Below, piece by piece: positions 27,454 to 37,610 of a DNA stretch of 63,519 nucleotides. Each line of letters begins with the position of its first letter. Positions within the stretch are counted from its first letter, which is position 1. The notes under the pieces are model-generated. The model ran no database searches. It was not told where the DNA came from and saw nothing but the letters and a program-made list of their open reading frames with translations. This DNA comes from an uncultured Lachnospira sp. (lineage in GTDB: Bacteria; Bacillota; Clostridia; Lachnospirales; Lachnospiraceae), in assembly GCA_910585095.1 (NCBI GenBank), contig CAJUBU010000019.1:1-63519 (forward strand). Reading direction: 5' to 3'. The position numbers were made by a program, and so were the translations under genes.

Positions 27454-28218
27454 CTACCAACCCATATCCGATAACCATTGATTTACTTTTCGTTCTCGTT
27501 CCTTTCCATCTCTTTTCTCATTTTTTTCAAACACAAGCTCTCCTTTTATTGTTCCATCTTCAATATATATCACTCTTTTGCACTTTGATGCAACCATTCT
27601 ATCATGCGTTACCAGCATAATTGTACTTCCCTCTTCATTTATTTTGTTTAATTCTTCCATTACATCTTGTGAAGCACTATGATTTAAGGCTCCTGTTGGC
27701 TCATCTGCAAAAATAATCTGCGGCTTATTAATTAAACTTCTGCATATGCAAGCTCTTTGAAGCTGTCCACCAGAGACTTCTGTTATATCATTTCCTGCAA
27801 TCTCACTGATAGATAACTTACGCATAAGCTCTCGACAATATGTATTAATTTCCGTTCTGCTTCTATTTTTGTTTTTTGACTGATATGCCGGCAACAAAAT
27901 ATTATCCATAATCGTTAAATTTTTCAACATATGCATCTGTTGAAAAATAAATCCCATCTCATTTAATCTTAAATCAGACATTTCATTTTCAGATAAATCA
28001 GTCATTACCTTATCATACAACACAACTTTTCCCGCTGTTGGCTTATCCATACTAGACACACAATATAAAAGCGTTGATTTTCCTGAACCTGAAGGTCCCA
28101 TAATTGCCACCATTTCTCCTTTTTCTATAGAAAAAGATACATTTTTTAATACATTATTCTGTCTTTTATTCGTAATATATGTTTTACATAAATCTTTTAC
28201 TACAAGTGCCTGTTCCAT
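27454..28218 (-). CDS. ABC transporter ATP-binding protein (MacB/BceA type)
   Basis: This is a 254-residue ATPase: Walker A GPSGSGKSTLL (about residue 40), Q-loop GFIFQQMHML, signature VSGGQLQRACICRSL (about 143) and Walker B IIFADEPTGAL. It pairs with the FtsX-like permease just upstream. Such pairs remove peptide antibiotics or drive cell-envelope release rather than bulk transport. Its start is preceded by the unusual intercistronic RNA motif described separately. The C-terminal tail (about 225-254, KNEKRDGKERERKVNQW) is strongly charged. ATG chosen by the GAGGGAAAT site. Confidence 0.95.
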   Translation of the reverse strand: MEQALVVKDLCKTYITNKRQNNVLKNVSFSIEKGEMVAIMGPSGSGKSTLLYCVSSMDKPTAGKVVLYDKVMTDLSENEMSDLRLNEMGFIFQQMHMLKNLTIMDNILLPAYQSKNKNRSRTEINTYCRELMRKLSISEIAGNDITEVSGGQLQRACICRSLINKPQIIFADEPTGALNHSASQDVMEELNKINEEGSTIMLVTHDRMVASKCKRVIYIEDGTIKGELVFEKNEKRDGKERERKVNQWLSDMGW

Positions 28219-28304
28219 ATTTCCCTCATTTCTGCGATGCTTTTATTATTCTAATTTAGCAGCTATTTCGCCATGTTATTTGCGACAACATCGCGGACGC
28301 AAAT
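28219..28304 (-). ncRNA. Candidate intercistronic RNA motif, copy 1
   Basis: On the minus strand ATTTGCG/CGCAAAT (28298-28304 with 28278-28284) forms a 7-bp stem closing a 13-base loop that contains GCGATG. About 38 bases later AAAGCATCGCAGAAATGAGG precedes the ATPase start. CATCGC there is the exact complement of the loop's GCGATG. In the other two copies the same positions read GCGCTG and CAGCGC, so the pairing is kept although the bases differ. This suggests a loop-to-leader pseudoknot next to the Shine-Dalgarno. Confidence 0.55.
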
Positions 28305-28332
28305 TGATATTATAAAATACTTTTTATATTCA

Positions 28333-30726
28333 TCATTCTATATTATTCATATCATTTGAATGAATGTGCTTTACAGACAGCATTGTCAAAACACATATTA
28401 TAAGTGTTACAACTGTTATTAAAACAGGATATAAAATATATATCTCTATTGGATTGATAACAAAATCAATATGACTTGCACCCATTAACTTAAACACTTC
28501 ACCTGATGTCAAGTGCGAAAATGGAAGCATTGTAATTAAACCCAATATCATACCCGATATCAAAACCACAGCAATACGCTTTGTTTGCCATTTAATAATA
28601 GCAGCATTATTAAATCCAATTGCCTTTAACAGACTTATCTGTCCACGTTCCTTTAAAAGAAACATTTTTTGCATAAGTACAACAACTAAAACTATTATGA
28701 TAATTACAACCAATAATATTAAGAATTTTAAACTGACTATTCTGGTAGAAATATCACCTATCAAACTATCCACAAATTCAACAACGGTCAGAACTGTTGA
28801 ATGTTTCATAATATCGGATACTTTATCAATCGTATCTTGAAGCTGTCTGCCTTCAGGATTTCCTTTAATACAGACTTGAGCATCAAATGCTCCTCCTACA
28901 TTGCTGTAATCAACATCTGTTTTTTCACAAAAACGAATACCCTCTCCCATATTATTTAAGGATTGATATAATGCTGTTACTATAAATTCCTTTTTTTCTC
29001 CATACATATTAATGTAGACAATATCACCCACACCCGCATCAATTTCTTTTGCCGTAGTATACGCTAATGCTAGTTCATTTTCATACTTAGGCGCGCTGCC
29101 TTCTTCATATTGATACTCATCTGCTTTTGTTCCTACCCCTTGAACAGCAAATGATAAATAGGATTTATCTTCATGTTCAACTCGATATCGAAACATCACT
29201 TCTATAAATGTTCGTTCTACTTCAATATCATTTTTTTCTAATGTGACACGCAATTCATCTACATAATCATAAAATGCTTTAATATCCCGCTGATTGATAC
29301 ATTCTGTAACAGCTTCATCATTCTTAATAAACATATCGCAATCTAATGTAGAAAACCATGAAGCAATTTTTTCGGAGCGAAGTGTGTTAATTGTAATAGC
29401 GGGCATAGACACTAGCCATACCCCAACAATACATACCATTAGTAAAGTTATATATTTTCTTTTTTCACAAAACACATCGTTTATTGCCAAAAAAGTTGTA
29501 TTACTGAATTTAAACTTTTCAAGCCTAAAAATACCTTTACGCTTAAAGCGCTCGCCATTATTGCCACTTCGGATAGCATCCATTGGTGACATTTTCTTTA
29601 TTCTCTTTGTGCTAAAATATGCAAAACTAATAATAACTAAAGTAACCAACACACTAAAAATAAATGGAATAAATATACCATTTTTTTCTGTCTGCATAAC
29701 CATATTTTGAGAAATCTGGTCTAACATCATTTTACCAAATGGAATCGATATCCCAAAACCGATAAAAGCTCCTATGATAGATAATATTAAATATTTTGTT
29801 ACATAGATGCAGCGTATATTTTTTGTTTTCAACCCTATTGCTTTCATAATACCAATTTCTTGATAATCTTCACTGACCGAAAATACAATAATAAATCGCA
29901 GCATTACAATTGAAATAAGAATCAAAAATACACTGACCATAATTAAAACCAAAGCTATAACCATATCCATCACATAAGTAAGGATTATCAAATCTTTATC
30001 TCCTGAAAACAAAACTTGAAAATCATGTTTATAAAAGTTACTTTTAAATTCTTTAAGATTATTTGCTTTTATCGAAAATACCGAGCCTGACGGCAAACCA
30101 CTATTTTCTTTAATATCCTTAAAATCATTTTTACTAAACAAATATCGATGTACACCCATCATACTAGAACCTAAGAACGCATCTTTACAGCTTCCGGCAA
30201 TTTTAAAGCTTTTTTCATAATTATTTTTTGTCTTTAATTTTATAGTATCTCCTACTTTTAAATCATTGTCCTGTAAATAAGCTAACGGAACATAAATTGT
30301 GCCATCTTCCATATAATCAATCTTATGATTATCTTTATCAAAAAAATATTGCTGCTTTGTATCATAACACATTGCTATCATAGAAGATTTGACATTGCTG
30401 CTTTCTTCACTATTTGGCAATAACAAATTAGATTTGCTAAGATACTGTAAATCATCTCTTGTATAAGAATCTACATAGGATTCCTGATTAAGATAATTAC
30501 TGATATTATTATCGTTTTTAGAATGATTCTGTTCTGAACTCATAGTGACAATAACAAAGTCTTGAACATTTGCTATTTCCATATATTTATTTGTTGCATT
30601 TGATGTGATAATTAGATTATTAACACTGCTGGCAATAAATGCTGTTGCAAGGATAATAAACAGCAGCAATATAATATTCATTGTCTTTTTTCTTTTTATA
30701 TCCTTTTTTAAAATTTTAAAATACAT
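28333..30726 (-). CDS. FtsX-like ABC permease (MacB/BceB type)
   Basis: This 797-residue permease has TM1 at about residues 15-35 and a large extracellular part up to about 245. Next come TM segments near 255-280, 310-335 and 350-370, a second extracellular part (about 455-640), then TM segments around 665-690, 720-740 and 760-785. It is therefore an FtsX domain pair. The ATPase encoded next supplies energy. The two large outer regions point to substrate contact outside the membrane rather than a transport pore. It lies first in the operon, followed by ATPase, response regulator and kinase. GGAGG supports the start. Confidence 0.92.
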   Translation of the reverse strand: MYFKILKKDIKRKKTMNIILLLFIILATAFIASSVNNLIITSNATNKYMEIANVQDFVIVTMSSEQNHSKNDNNISNYLNQESYVDSYTRDDLQYLSKSNLLLPNSEESSNVKSSMIAMCYDTKQQYFFDKDNHKIDYMEDGTIYVPLAYLQDNDLKVGDTIKLKTKNNYEKSFKIAGSCKDAFLGSSMMGVHRYLFSKNDFKDIKENSGLPSGSVFSIKANNLKEFKSNFYKHDFQVLFSGDKDLIILTYVMDMVIALVLIMVSVFLILISIVMLRFIIVFSVSEDYQEIGIMKAIGLKTKNIRCIYVTKYLILSIIGAFIGFGISIPFGKMMLDQISQNMVMQTEKNGIFIPFIFSVLVTLVIISFAYFSTKRIKKMSPMDAIRSGNNGERFKRKGIFRLEKFKFSNTTFLAINDVFCEKRKYITLLMVCIVGVWLVSMPAITINTLRSEKIASWFSTLDCDMFIKNDEAVTECINQRDIKAFYDYVDELRVTLEKNDIEVERTFIEVMFRYRVEHEDKSYLSFAVQGVGTKADEYQYEEGSAPKYENELALAYTTAKEIDAGVGDIVYINMYGEKKEFIVTALYQSLNNMGEGIRFCEKTDVDYSNVGGAFDAQVCIKGNPEGRQLQDTIDKVSDIMKHSTVLTVVEFVDSLIGDISTRIVSLKFLILLVVIIIIVLVVVLMQKMFLLKERGQISLLKAIGFNNAAIIKWQTKRIAVVLISGMILGLITMLPFSHLTSGEVFKLMGASHIDFVINPIEIYILYPVLITVVTLIICVLTMLSVKHIHSNDMNNIE

Positions 30727-31186
30727 ACGACCTCCATTTTGACTTAATCTACCAGCTTGAGTCTTGTGTTATTCGCTAATATGTAAATACAGCAAAAATT
30801 ACGTTTAACTTGAAACTTAGCTGATTCATCTGTTGTTGGATATAGTTTATAACACCAATTATTAAATAATCCTTAAACCCACATATAAATTTATTTTTTT
30901 ACTCATATAATATTATATAAATACTTTATAATTATTTTTTATAGTCAAAAGATATTCTCAATCCACTTTGTTACTTGCTTGATAAGGTAAAAAAAAGGTG
31001 TTACACTAAAAATTATAATACTCAGCAATCTTTCATAAATCAAAGCTCTGCTTCAAATATCAGGACTTTGACCCTCGTGGTATTCGTCAAATCCCCATGT
31101 AAACATGACTATTTTCCTCATTGCTCTCAAGAATAAAATATGCTTTATTTTTATTATAATTTTTTCGTATAACAACCTATAAATAT
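30727..31186. other. Gene-free stretch with two repeat pieces
   Basis: This stretch carries promoter DNA for the permease operon. CTCAATCCACTTTGTTACTT (about 30959) is a decayed interspersed-repeat piece. Around 31048-31095 TCAAAG.../...CTTTGA pairing with CTTTGACCCTCGTGGTATT matches the repeat at 42519-42577 (TTTGACCCTCGCGGCATT). It may end transcription near the HD-GYP gene's 3' side. Nothing else is recognised. Confidence 0.4.
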
Positions 31187-33331
31187 TTACATATCTGTTA
31201 AATCAGCAAAATCGTAATGTATATAAACACCCTTTTGGTCATACATTTTATAAAATTCAAGAAGAATATGCTCAACTACCGCCGTACTTTGACGTTTATC
31301 ATCACATTGAAGCATCACAATTCTTTGTGTATTGCTAAACTTATTCACCATTCCCTTAACTGGAACAGCATATGCAATAGCCCGCTCTAAAATGTCCATT
31401 GCCCTGTCTGTCTCTTCTGGTATTACTTTTTTACCCGCATTTGTAAGTAGTGTAAACAAAACAATCTGCATGTGATTTTCCCATTTTGTCATATTTTTGC
31501 GAATATCATCATATATATCCATAACCTCCTGAAAGGTTGACTTTGGCAAATCATTGTGTTGTTCCGCATCTCTTAACCACTTTAACAATCTTTCAAAATC
31601 AACATTTCTGTTGTCTGATTTGTTTGTTAAATTGCTCTCACTGTATATATAATAACTTCCACCACCTTGTTGTTTAGAATGATACAAAGCTTTATCTGCA
31701 TTTTGAAATAATCTTGAAAAGGAAATTTCATCTATATTTCTTACAGCAACACCAACCGATACAGAAAGTCCTTGCAAATCTTGATTTTGTTCTATACGCT
31801 TATGTATCTTATCAAAAAATTTATTTGTAATAGCACAGATATCTTCCTCTAAGACAACACCTGCAAAAAATGTTACAAATTCATCACTTCCAAATCTTGA
31901 AATAATAATATCTTCTTTAAGACTTTTTATGCACTCAACCGTTTCTTTTAAAAAGAAATCGCCTTTTATAAATCCCAATTTTTCATTAAGCAGACGAAAA
32001 CGGTCTAAATCAAAAATCATAAGACAACCTGTTTTTTTGCTAACCAATTCCTTTAACATACGCTCACCGCAATTACGGCTATAGATACCTGTCAATTCAT
32101 CTAAATCGGCTCGTTTTGCTGAAATTTCTTCATTCTTTTCCATAACACGACTAAGAATAAGTATCGCATCATCAATATTATTTTCATCTTCATGTACTTG
32201 TACATCATCAAGTTTATTACTTTTAATCAGTTCAATCATAGCATTACAAATTTCTGGGTCAAACTGTGTTCCTTTTCCATGTTCCAACTCATTTAAAACA
32301 ATCTCTTTGCTTAAATGTTTTCTATATACTCTATTGGTAGTCATGGCATCATACGCATCGGCAACGGCTATAATTCTTGCTACATATGGGATTTTATTTC
32401 CTAAAAGCCCATCTGGATATCCTTTTCCATCATATCGCTCATGGTGATATTTTGCTCCTATATCCAAATCTGGCAAAACTTTAATATCCTTTAATATTTC
32501 CCCACCTATAACTGTATGCTGCTTCATCAACATATATTCTTCATTTGTAAGTCTTCCAGGCTTATTTAAAACCGAATCTGGAACGCCAATCTTACCAATA
32601 TCGTGAAGCAGTGCAATAAAATGTATATTATTGACTCGTTCTTCACTAAGCCCCAGCGATTTTGCTATGGCAGCAGAATATTCTGCCACTCGGTATGAAT
32701 GTCCTTGTGTATAAGTATCCTTCGCATCAATTGTATTTGCAATCGTCTCAATAGCTTGAAATGTCATTTTTTGAATTTCATTATTCTTTTCATTGAGCAT
32801 CTGCATATATTCTAAATTTTCTTTTGTAATATTATCATATAATTTTGTTGCCACATAAGAACCCACAAAACAAAGAGATAATAAAGCTATCTGAATTTCA
32901 GCATCTTTACTGTTGGATATTGTCATCTCTCCATTAACAATTTTAATAGCAATCGATATAATATTAATTGAAACAGAGGCAATTCCTGTATATAATATCA
33001 ACTTAGGCTGATGATACAAAACCAAAAAAGACAACATTGGAAGGATATAAGAAAATACCATATTGGTGCTTCCTGTAATCATACAAAACAGATACATTAA
33101 AAAATATCCTGTCACAATATAATATCTTAAACCATTCATAGAATGATTTTTTAAATATAAGATATAAGCAGTCACCGCTGGAATAACTGTTACTATCATA
33201 AAAATAAAAAGATATGTAACAGTTCGTTCCCCTTTAATAACTTCACCCAAATAGGATATTAACAAAACAGTAACTATCACGAGCCACCCTACGACTAAAC
33301 TATGGTTTATTTTGTCTTCCTTTGTTTCCAT
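31187..33331 (-). CDS. Membrane HD-GYP phosphodiesterase with C-terminal GGDEF-like domain
   Basis: This is a 714-residue protein. About six hydrophobic segments (residues 12-170) form a membrane sensor. The HD-GYP domain follows: HSYRVAEYSAAIAKSLG, LLHDIGKIGVPD (about residue 242) and HHERYDGKGYPDG (about 300), all metal ligands present, so it should break down c-di-GMP. The GGDEF-like domain has RADLDELTGIYSRN and ISRFGSDEFV (about 478). Its active motif GG(D/E)EF reads GSDEF, so synthesis is doubtful and GTP binding may only regulate. A C-terminal region of about 150 residues has no clear domain. GGGGG supports the start. Confidence 0.9.
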   Translation of the reverse strand: METKEDKINHSLVVGWLVIVTVLLISYLGEVIKGERTVTYLFIFMIVTVIPAVTAYILYLKNHSMNGLRYYIVTGYFLMYLFCMITGSTNMVFSYILPMLSFLVLYHQPKLILYTGIASVSINIISIAIKIVNGEMTISNSKDAEIQIALLSLCFVGSYVATKLYDNITKENLEYMQMLNEKNNEIQKMTFQAIETIANTIDAKDTYTQGHSYRVAEYSAAIAKSLGLSEERVNNIHFIALLHDIGKIGVPDSVLNKPGRLTNEEYMLMKQHTVIGGEILKDIKVLPDLDIGAKYHHERYDGKGYPDGLLGNKIPYVARIIAVADAYDAMTTNRVYRKHLSKEIVLNELEHGKGTQFDPEICNAMIELIKSNKLDDVQVHEDENNIDDAILILSRVMEKNEEISAKRADLDELTGIYSRNCGERMLKELVSKKTGCLMIFDLDRFRLLNEKLGFIKGDFFLKETVECIKSLKEDIIISRFGSDEFVTFFAGVVLEEDICAITNKFFDKIHKRIEQNQDLQGLSVSVGVAVRNIDEISFSRLFQNADKALYHSKQQGGGSYYIYSESNLTNKSDNRNVDFERLLKWLRDAEQHNDLPKSTFQEVMDIYDDIRKNMTKWENHMQIVLFTLLTNAGKKVIPEETDRAMDILERAIAYAVPVKGMVNKFSNTQRIVMLQCDDKRQSTAVVEHILLEFYKMYDQKGVYIHYDFADLTDM

Positions 33332-33651
33332 ATAAAATCCCCCTTATATACTTATACACAAGTTCTTAATCTTTAAATGTATAAAATTTATCATACACTA
33401 TCGAAATTATTATTTATAATTATGCCATACTTTATTTAGGAAAAGCAAGGTAAATATGTCACAAACATATCTCTCCACTTATACCTGTGTGGCATTGAAA
33501 TATGAAAGCTTTTTGATAAGATTAAAAATAGCCAAAAGGAAAATCCTTCTGGCTACTTTCCCTTACAATAGTTTATTTATAAATAACATATTATAAGGAT
33601 TTCAAATGGAGATAGATTATTTCTTATAATTTATATATATTCGTCAATTTG
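33332..33651. repeat. Gene-free stretch: partial repeat (R7) and terminator
   Basis: CCACTTATACCT...GGCATTGAAATA, then GCTTTTTGATAAGATTAAAA (33477-33526) match the right part of repeat R1. Beyond it AGCCAAAAGGA/TCCTTCTGGCT (33530-33540/33544-33554) form a terminator complete only in minus-strand RNA (one G-U). It lies downstream of the HD-GYP gene's promoter side and past the TtcA-like gene's stop region. No gene. Confidence 0.5.
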
Positions 33652-34473
33652 TTACATATTCCAATTTTCCAAAAAAGAATGTCTTTCTCCATTGGACTTA
33701 TATTCTAAAAACGTATCCAAATTTACATTATGTAAACTATTAAAAATATTCATTTCAACATTTGGATTTATTTTTTTCATTTCCTTAATAATTTCTTTTG
33801 TTTCTATACGTTTAGAATTACTGTCTCCATGCGTGCCAACCGTTATATTTTCCGTAAAACGGCAAGCGCATTGAATAAATGTAAGATGGTTATAATCGCG
33901 CCATGCAATAATATCATCTTCATGTATTCTATACAATGGTCTGATAAGTTCCATTCCCTCAAAATTTTGACTGTGCAGCTTAGGCAGCATTGCCTGCAAT
34001 TGCGCCCCATATAACATGCCCATAAGAGTTGTTTCAATCACATCACTAAAATGATGACCTAACGCTATCTTATTACAGCCAAGCTCTTTTGCTTTCGCAT
34101 ATAAATTTCCTCGTCTCATTCTGGCACACAGATAACATGGTGATTTTTCTGTTTGAAATGTGATATCAAAAATTTGTGTCTCAAAAATAGTGATAGGTAT
34201 ATCCAGTAATTTAGCATTTTCCTCAATTTTTACTCTGTTTATTTGATTATATCCTGGATCCATAACCAGATAAGTTACTTCAAATGGAAAATCACTAAAT
34301 CGATGAAGCATCTGCATAAGCTTTGCTAAAAGCATCGAATCTTTACCTCCAGAGATACAAACACATACATGGTCATGTTCTTCAAGTAGTTTGTAATCCT
34401 TAACAGCATGTATAAAAGGTCTCCATATTACTTTTCTAAACTTTTTCATAATACTGTCTTGGGCTTTATTCAT
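33652..34473 (-). CDS. ttcA: TtcA-like PP-loop ATPase, tRNA 2-thiocytidine biosynthesis type
   Basis: This is a 273-residue protein with the PP-loop SGGKDSMLLAKLM near residue 42, which adenylates the base, and the Cys pair CYLCARMRRGNLYAKA near residue 113 plus CAC near residue 200. GHHFSDVIETTLMG after the Cys pair is typical of TtcA. TtcA puts sulphur on C32 of tRNA using an iron-sulphur cluster bound by these cysteines. The ATG at 34473 is chosen because GAGG lies nine bases ahead; an upstream ATG (34491) is also possible. The gene overlaps the end of DUF4317 and is probably coupled to it. Confidence 0.85.
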   Translation of the reverse strand: MNKAQDSIMKKFRKVIWRPFIHAVKDYKLLEEHDHVCVCISGGKDSMLLAKLMQMLHRFSDFPFEVTYLVMDPGYNQINRVKIEENAKLLDIPITIFETQIFDITFQTEKSPCYLCARMRRGNLYAKAKELGCNKIALGHHFSDVIETTLMGMLYGAQLQAMLPKLHSQNFEGMELIRPLYRIHEDDIIAWRDYNHLTFIQCACRFTENITVGTHGDSNSKRIETKEIIKEMKKINPNVEMNIFNSLHNVNLDTFLEYKSNGERHSFLENWNM

Positions 34474-35653
34474 GTTTTGCAACCTCGCCATACTCTATAG
34501 CTTCACTTTCACGCTCTAACACTTCACCTGTATATGGATTTACTGAAATTCCATTTACCTCTAACCGCTCGTCTATTTCTATAACAAGACATTGTTTATC
34601 TTCAATAACCATTGTTTTTACAAGGTCTGTTTTCGATGGATTAATCTTTACTACAATATCTGGTGTTTTTAATTCAAATTTTCTTATCTCTGCTACATTT
34701 GTTGCCAAAAGCTTACCGCTTTCGCCTGCAGCATTATCAAACTGTTCTTCAAAATGTTCAAGTTTTTCTTCCTTTACACCGCTTTTTTCCAATAGCTGCC
34801 TTGCTGAATTTCTATCTAACACAGCAGGCTCTGGCTCATCTTTTTTTTGCTGTATCATCTCATTTAAATTTTCATGTATATTTTTTATAGTTTCATAGTC
34901 ACACTCCTCGCCAAGTGTTTCTGTTACTAACGTTTGAAATGTCTCTTTCTGACTTCCTGCTGGCAGCGGAATTTGACTGTCTAATATGTACGATATAAAC
35001 TCTGTCTGAAAATTATTAACATCCTTTGTATAATAAAGAACAATATCTCTATCTTCGCTTCTATCATTAAACGCTGGAAACAAAAATCCAATATCAGGCA
35101 AATCAATCATATGAAATTGTCTTTGATTGTGAAATGTATTTTCTTCTTCATTATAGCCAAGTCCTGGTTTTGATAATATAACATGGCATATACTACATAA
35201 TATATAATTATAAATTTCATCCGAAGCATCTTCCATAGCAATACCATCGGTTGTTTTTCCAGGTATATCATATGTTTGATTAATTAAAATAATAATATAA
35301 TTACCTGGATAATTATAAGATTTAATAATTTTATCATAAAATAAATCAAGGAGTTTTTCATCTTCTAAACCACTATTTTTAAGCTCCATCAACATTGCCT
35401 GCGCGCCGTCTTCCCCATATGCTGACAAATTAAATTTCATATCCAATAAATTTTTTCCCTGTGTTCCAGAAAGTGTTTTTCTAAAAATATCAAAATACTT
35501 ATGTCGTTCTTCTTCTGGCAAATTTAAAAAAGTTTCTGTAAATTTCGTTACCTTTTCTTTTTCACCGTTTACATAACAACAAGCTATTTTGCGTATTCCA
35601 CAATCTTCAATATTAAAAAGGGATTTAATTTCATTAATTTCTTTCTTTATCAT
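34466..35653 (-). CDS. DUF4317 family protein
   Basis: This 395-residue protein is typical of DUF4317, a family of Clostridia with unknown function. Recognisable blocks are MIKKEINEIKSLF at the start, KIACCYVNGEKEKV, FNLPEEERHKYFDIFRKTLS-like, and YNYPGNYIIILINQTYDIPG. The C-terminal part is acidic and ends in a Glu-rich helix. GGAGGC before ATG 35653 decides the start, five codons into the open frame. Genes encoding these proteins often lie alone; here it is followed by and overlaps the TtcA-like gene. Confidence 0.85.
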   Translation of the reverse strand: MIKKEINEIKSLFNIEDCGIRKIACCYVNGEKEKVTKFTETFLNLPEEERHKYFDIFRKTLSGTQGKNLLDMKFNLSAYGEDGAQAMLMELKNSGLEDEKLLDLFYDKIIKSYNYPGNYIIILINQTYDIPGKTTDGIAMEDASDEIYNYILCSICHVILSKPGLGYNEEENTFHNQRQFHMIDLPDIGFLFPAFNDRSEDRDIVLYYTKDVNNFQTEFISYILDSQIPLPAGSQKETFQTLVTETLGEECDYETIKNIHENLNEMIQQKKDEPEPAVLDRNSARQLLEKSGVKEEKLEHFEEQFDNAAGESGKLLATNVAEIRKFELKTPDIVVKINPSKTDLVKTMVIEDKQCLVIEIDERLEVNGISVNPYTGEVLERESEAIEYGEVAKHE

Positions 35654-35692
35654 AATTAGCCTCCACACTGCAACTGATTTTTTGTAGCCTTT

Positions 35693-37024
35693 TTATGCCA
35701 ACGATTTTTTATTTAGCCATCGTCCACTTGCAAATCGCCATACAAACATAACAGACCTTGCCACCCAGTCTATAAACATACCTATCCAGACGCCAAGCAC
35801 ACCCATTCCAAATACAACGCCAAACAGATAACTACTTCCAACACGGAATATCCACATAGAGGCAATACTTACTGCCATTGTAAAATTGACATCTCCTGCC
35901 GCACGAAGCGAATTTGACAAAGTAAATGACAATGGCCATATAAATAAGGAGGTTATACTGAAAGCGCGGAGAATATCCACTGCTATTTTATGGGCTTCTG
36001 GTGATAAATTAAACCAATTTGCAAAAAATCCCGCTCCAAAAAATAATACAATATTACATGCCCAATCTCCAATATAAGCAAATTTAATTACTTTTTTCGT
36101 ATACATTTTTGCCTGTTCTTTATCACCAGCACCTATACACCGTCCAACAACTGTAATTAATGCTAATCCCATAGCGCTTCCTGGAATATTGGCAAAATCA
36201 ATAATTGTATATCCTACTGAATTAGCTGCTATTGATGCTGTTCCAAACGTAGAAACCATACTTGTAACCGAAAGTTTACCAATCTGAAACATACCATTTT
36301 CGATACCGCTTGGTATACCAATAGTCAAAATTTTCTTTATAATACTTCCCATTGGTTTTAGTTCTGAAATATTTTCTATTTTCACAGGATTTTTACGGCT
36401 TAATACAAACGCAGTCATCACAATACCTGCTGTTACTCTTGATAGCAATGTTGCAAAAGCCACGCCAAATACACTCCAACGAAATACAAACACAAATAAA
36501 GCATTTGCACCAACATTGATAAGATTCATTAAAACACTAATTTCCATACTTATCTTACTGTTTCCAACACTTCTAAAAATAGCGGCGCCTGCATTATAAG
36601 CGCCAAGAAATGGATACGATATAGAAGTCACAACAAAGTAAAGAACGGCACATTCCATAACGCTTTCTTCAACTTTTCCAAAAATAACACCCAAAAGAGG
36701 TCTTGTGCAAGTGACTGAAAGCAATGTCATAATCACTGAAAAAATAAATAACACAGTCTCTAATTGCGCGCCTGCTTTTCTTGAATCCTCTTTTTTCCCT
36801 TTTCCTATAAACTGGCTGCAAACCACCGCACCACCTGTAGCAAGCGCTGCCATAACTTGAATAATCAACCGATTAATGTTATCGACAAGCGCAACGCCAG
36901 AGATTGCCGCTTCACCAGATTGTGATACCATAAGCACATCAACTAACCCAACACTGACTGCTAATAACTGTTCAAATATTAAAGGTATAATTAATTTTCT
37001 TAAATCTTTTCCACTAAATAACAT
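35693..37024 (-). CDS. MATE-family multidrug exporter
   Basis: This is a 443-residue membrane protein with about twelve hydrophobic segments in the MATE pattern. The N-terminus (MLFSGKDLRKLIIPLIFEQL) and RAAGDVNFTMAVSI near residue 390 are typical. The start at 37024 follows AGAAATGAGGATTAAA, a leader shared with the acyl-ligase gene's. It should export cationic compounds in exchange for Na+ or H+. The gene stands 40 bp upstream of the DUF4317 start but with an AT-rich leader, so coexpression is likely. Substrates unknown. Confidence 0.93.
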   Translation of the reverse strand: MLFSGKDLRKLIIPLIFEQLLAVSVGLVDVLMVSQSGEAAISGVALVDNINRLIIQVMAALATGGAVVCSQFIGKGKKEDSRKAGAQLETVLFIFSVIMTLLSVTCTRPLLGVIFGKVEESVMECAVLYFVVTSISYPFLGAYNAGAAIFRSVGNSKISMEISVLMNLINVGANALFVFVFRWSVFGVAFATLLSRVTAGIVMTAFVLSRKNPVKIENISELKPMGSIIKKILTIGIPSGIENGMFQIGKLSVTSMVSTFGTASIAANSVGYTIIDFANIPGSAMGLALITVVGRCIGAGDKEQAKMYTKKVIKFAYIGDWACNIVLFFGAGFFANWFNLSPEAHKIAVDILRAFSITSLFIWPLSFTLSNSLRAAGDVNFTMAVSIASMWIFRVGSSYLFGVVFGMGVLGVWIGMFIDWVARSVMFVWRFASGRWLNKKSLA

Positions 37025-37160
37025 TTTAATCCTCATTTCTATTCTAACAAACATTTGATAATTTTAAAGTTTTTTTTTATATTATTATAAAAATAAAAAA
37101 TAATTTATAAATATATATCAACTTTTCTATTTTTATACTACTTTTTAAGCAATAAAAATA

Positions 37161-37610
37161 TCACTTTACATCAATCAATTTGTCCCCTTTATAATGCAGT
37201 GTTAAATCAATATCTTTTTCTCCATCAATCAACTTTTGCAAAAAAATTCTATCGCCTTCCCATGTATTTAAATTCATCACTTCATTTATTGGGACCCATG
37301 CAAGTTCTCCTTCATTGCATTCTTTATTTAGTTCACCTTCAAATTCAGTTGCTGTATATAAATACATCTCCTCATCTTCCCATAAATCAAATATAAAACG
37401 TATAATACCTCTATACTGATATGCTGTAAGCATCAATCCTGTTTCTTCCCTAACTTCTCTAAGAATACATTGCTCTGGTGTTTCTTCGAACTCAATCTTT
37501 CCTCCTACGCCAATCCATTTCCCTTTATTATAATCTTCCTTTTTCTTATTGCGGTAAAGCATAAGATATTGATTATCTTTTTCTATGTAACAAATTGTTG
37601 TTCTTTTCAT
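37161..37610 (-). CDS. NUDIX hydrolase (MutT/8-oxo-dGTPase-like)
   Basis: This is a 149-residue protein. The NUDIX box is complete: GGKIEFEETPEQCILREVRE followed by ETGL (about residues 37-60). It hydrolyses nucleoside diphosphates linked to another group; MutT-like members remove oxidised dGTP. The length and the start MKRTTICYIEKDNQYLML fit. AGGAG supports the ATG. Monocistronic as far as visible. Confidence 0.92.
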   Translation of the reverse strand: MKRTTICYIEKDNQYLMLYRNKKKEDYNKGKWIGVGGKIEFEETPEQCILREVREETGLMLTAYQYRGIIRFIFDLWEDEEMYLYTATEFEGELNKECNEGELAWVPINEVMNLNTWEGDRIFLQKLIDGEKDIDLTLHYKGDKLIDVK

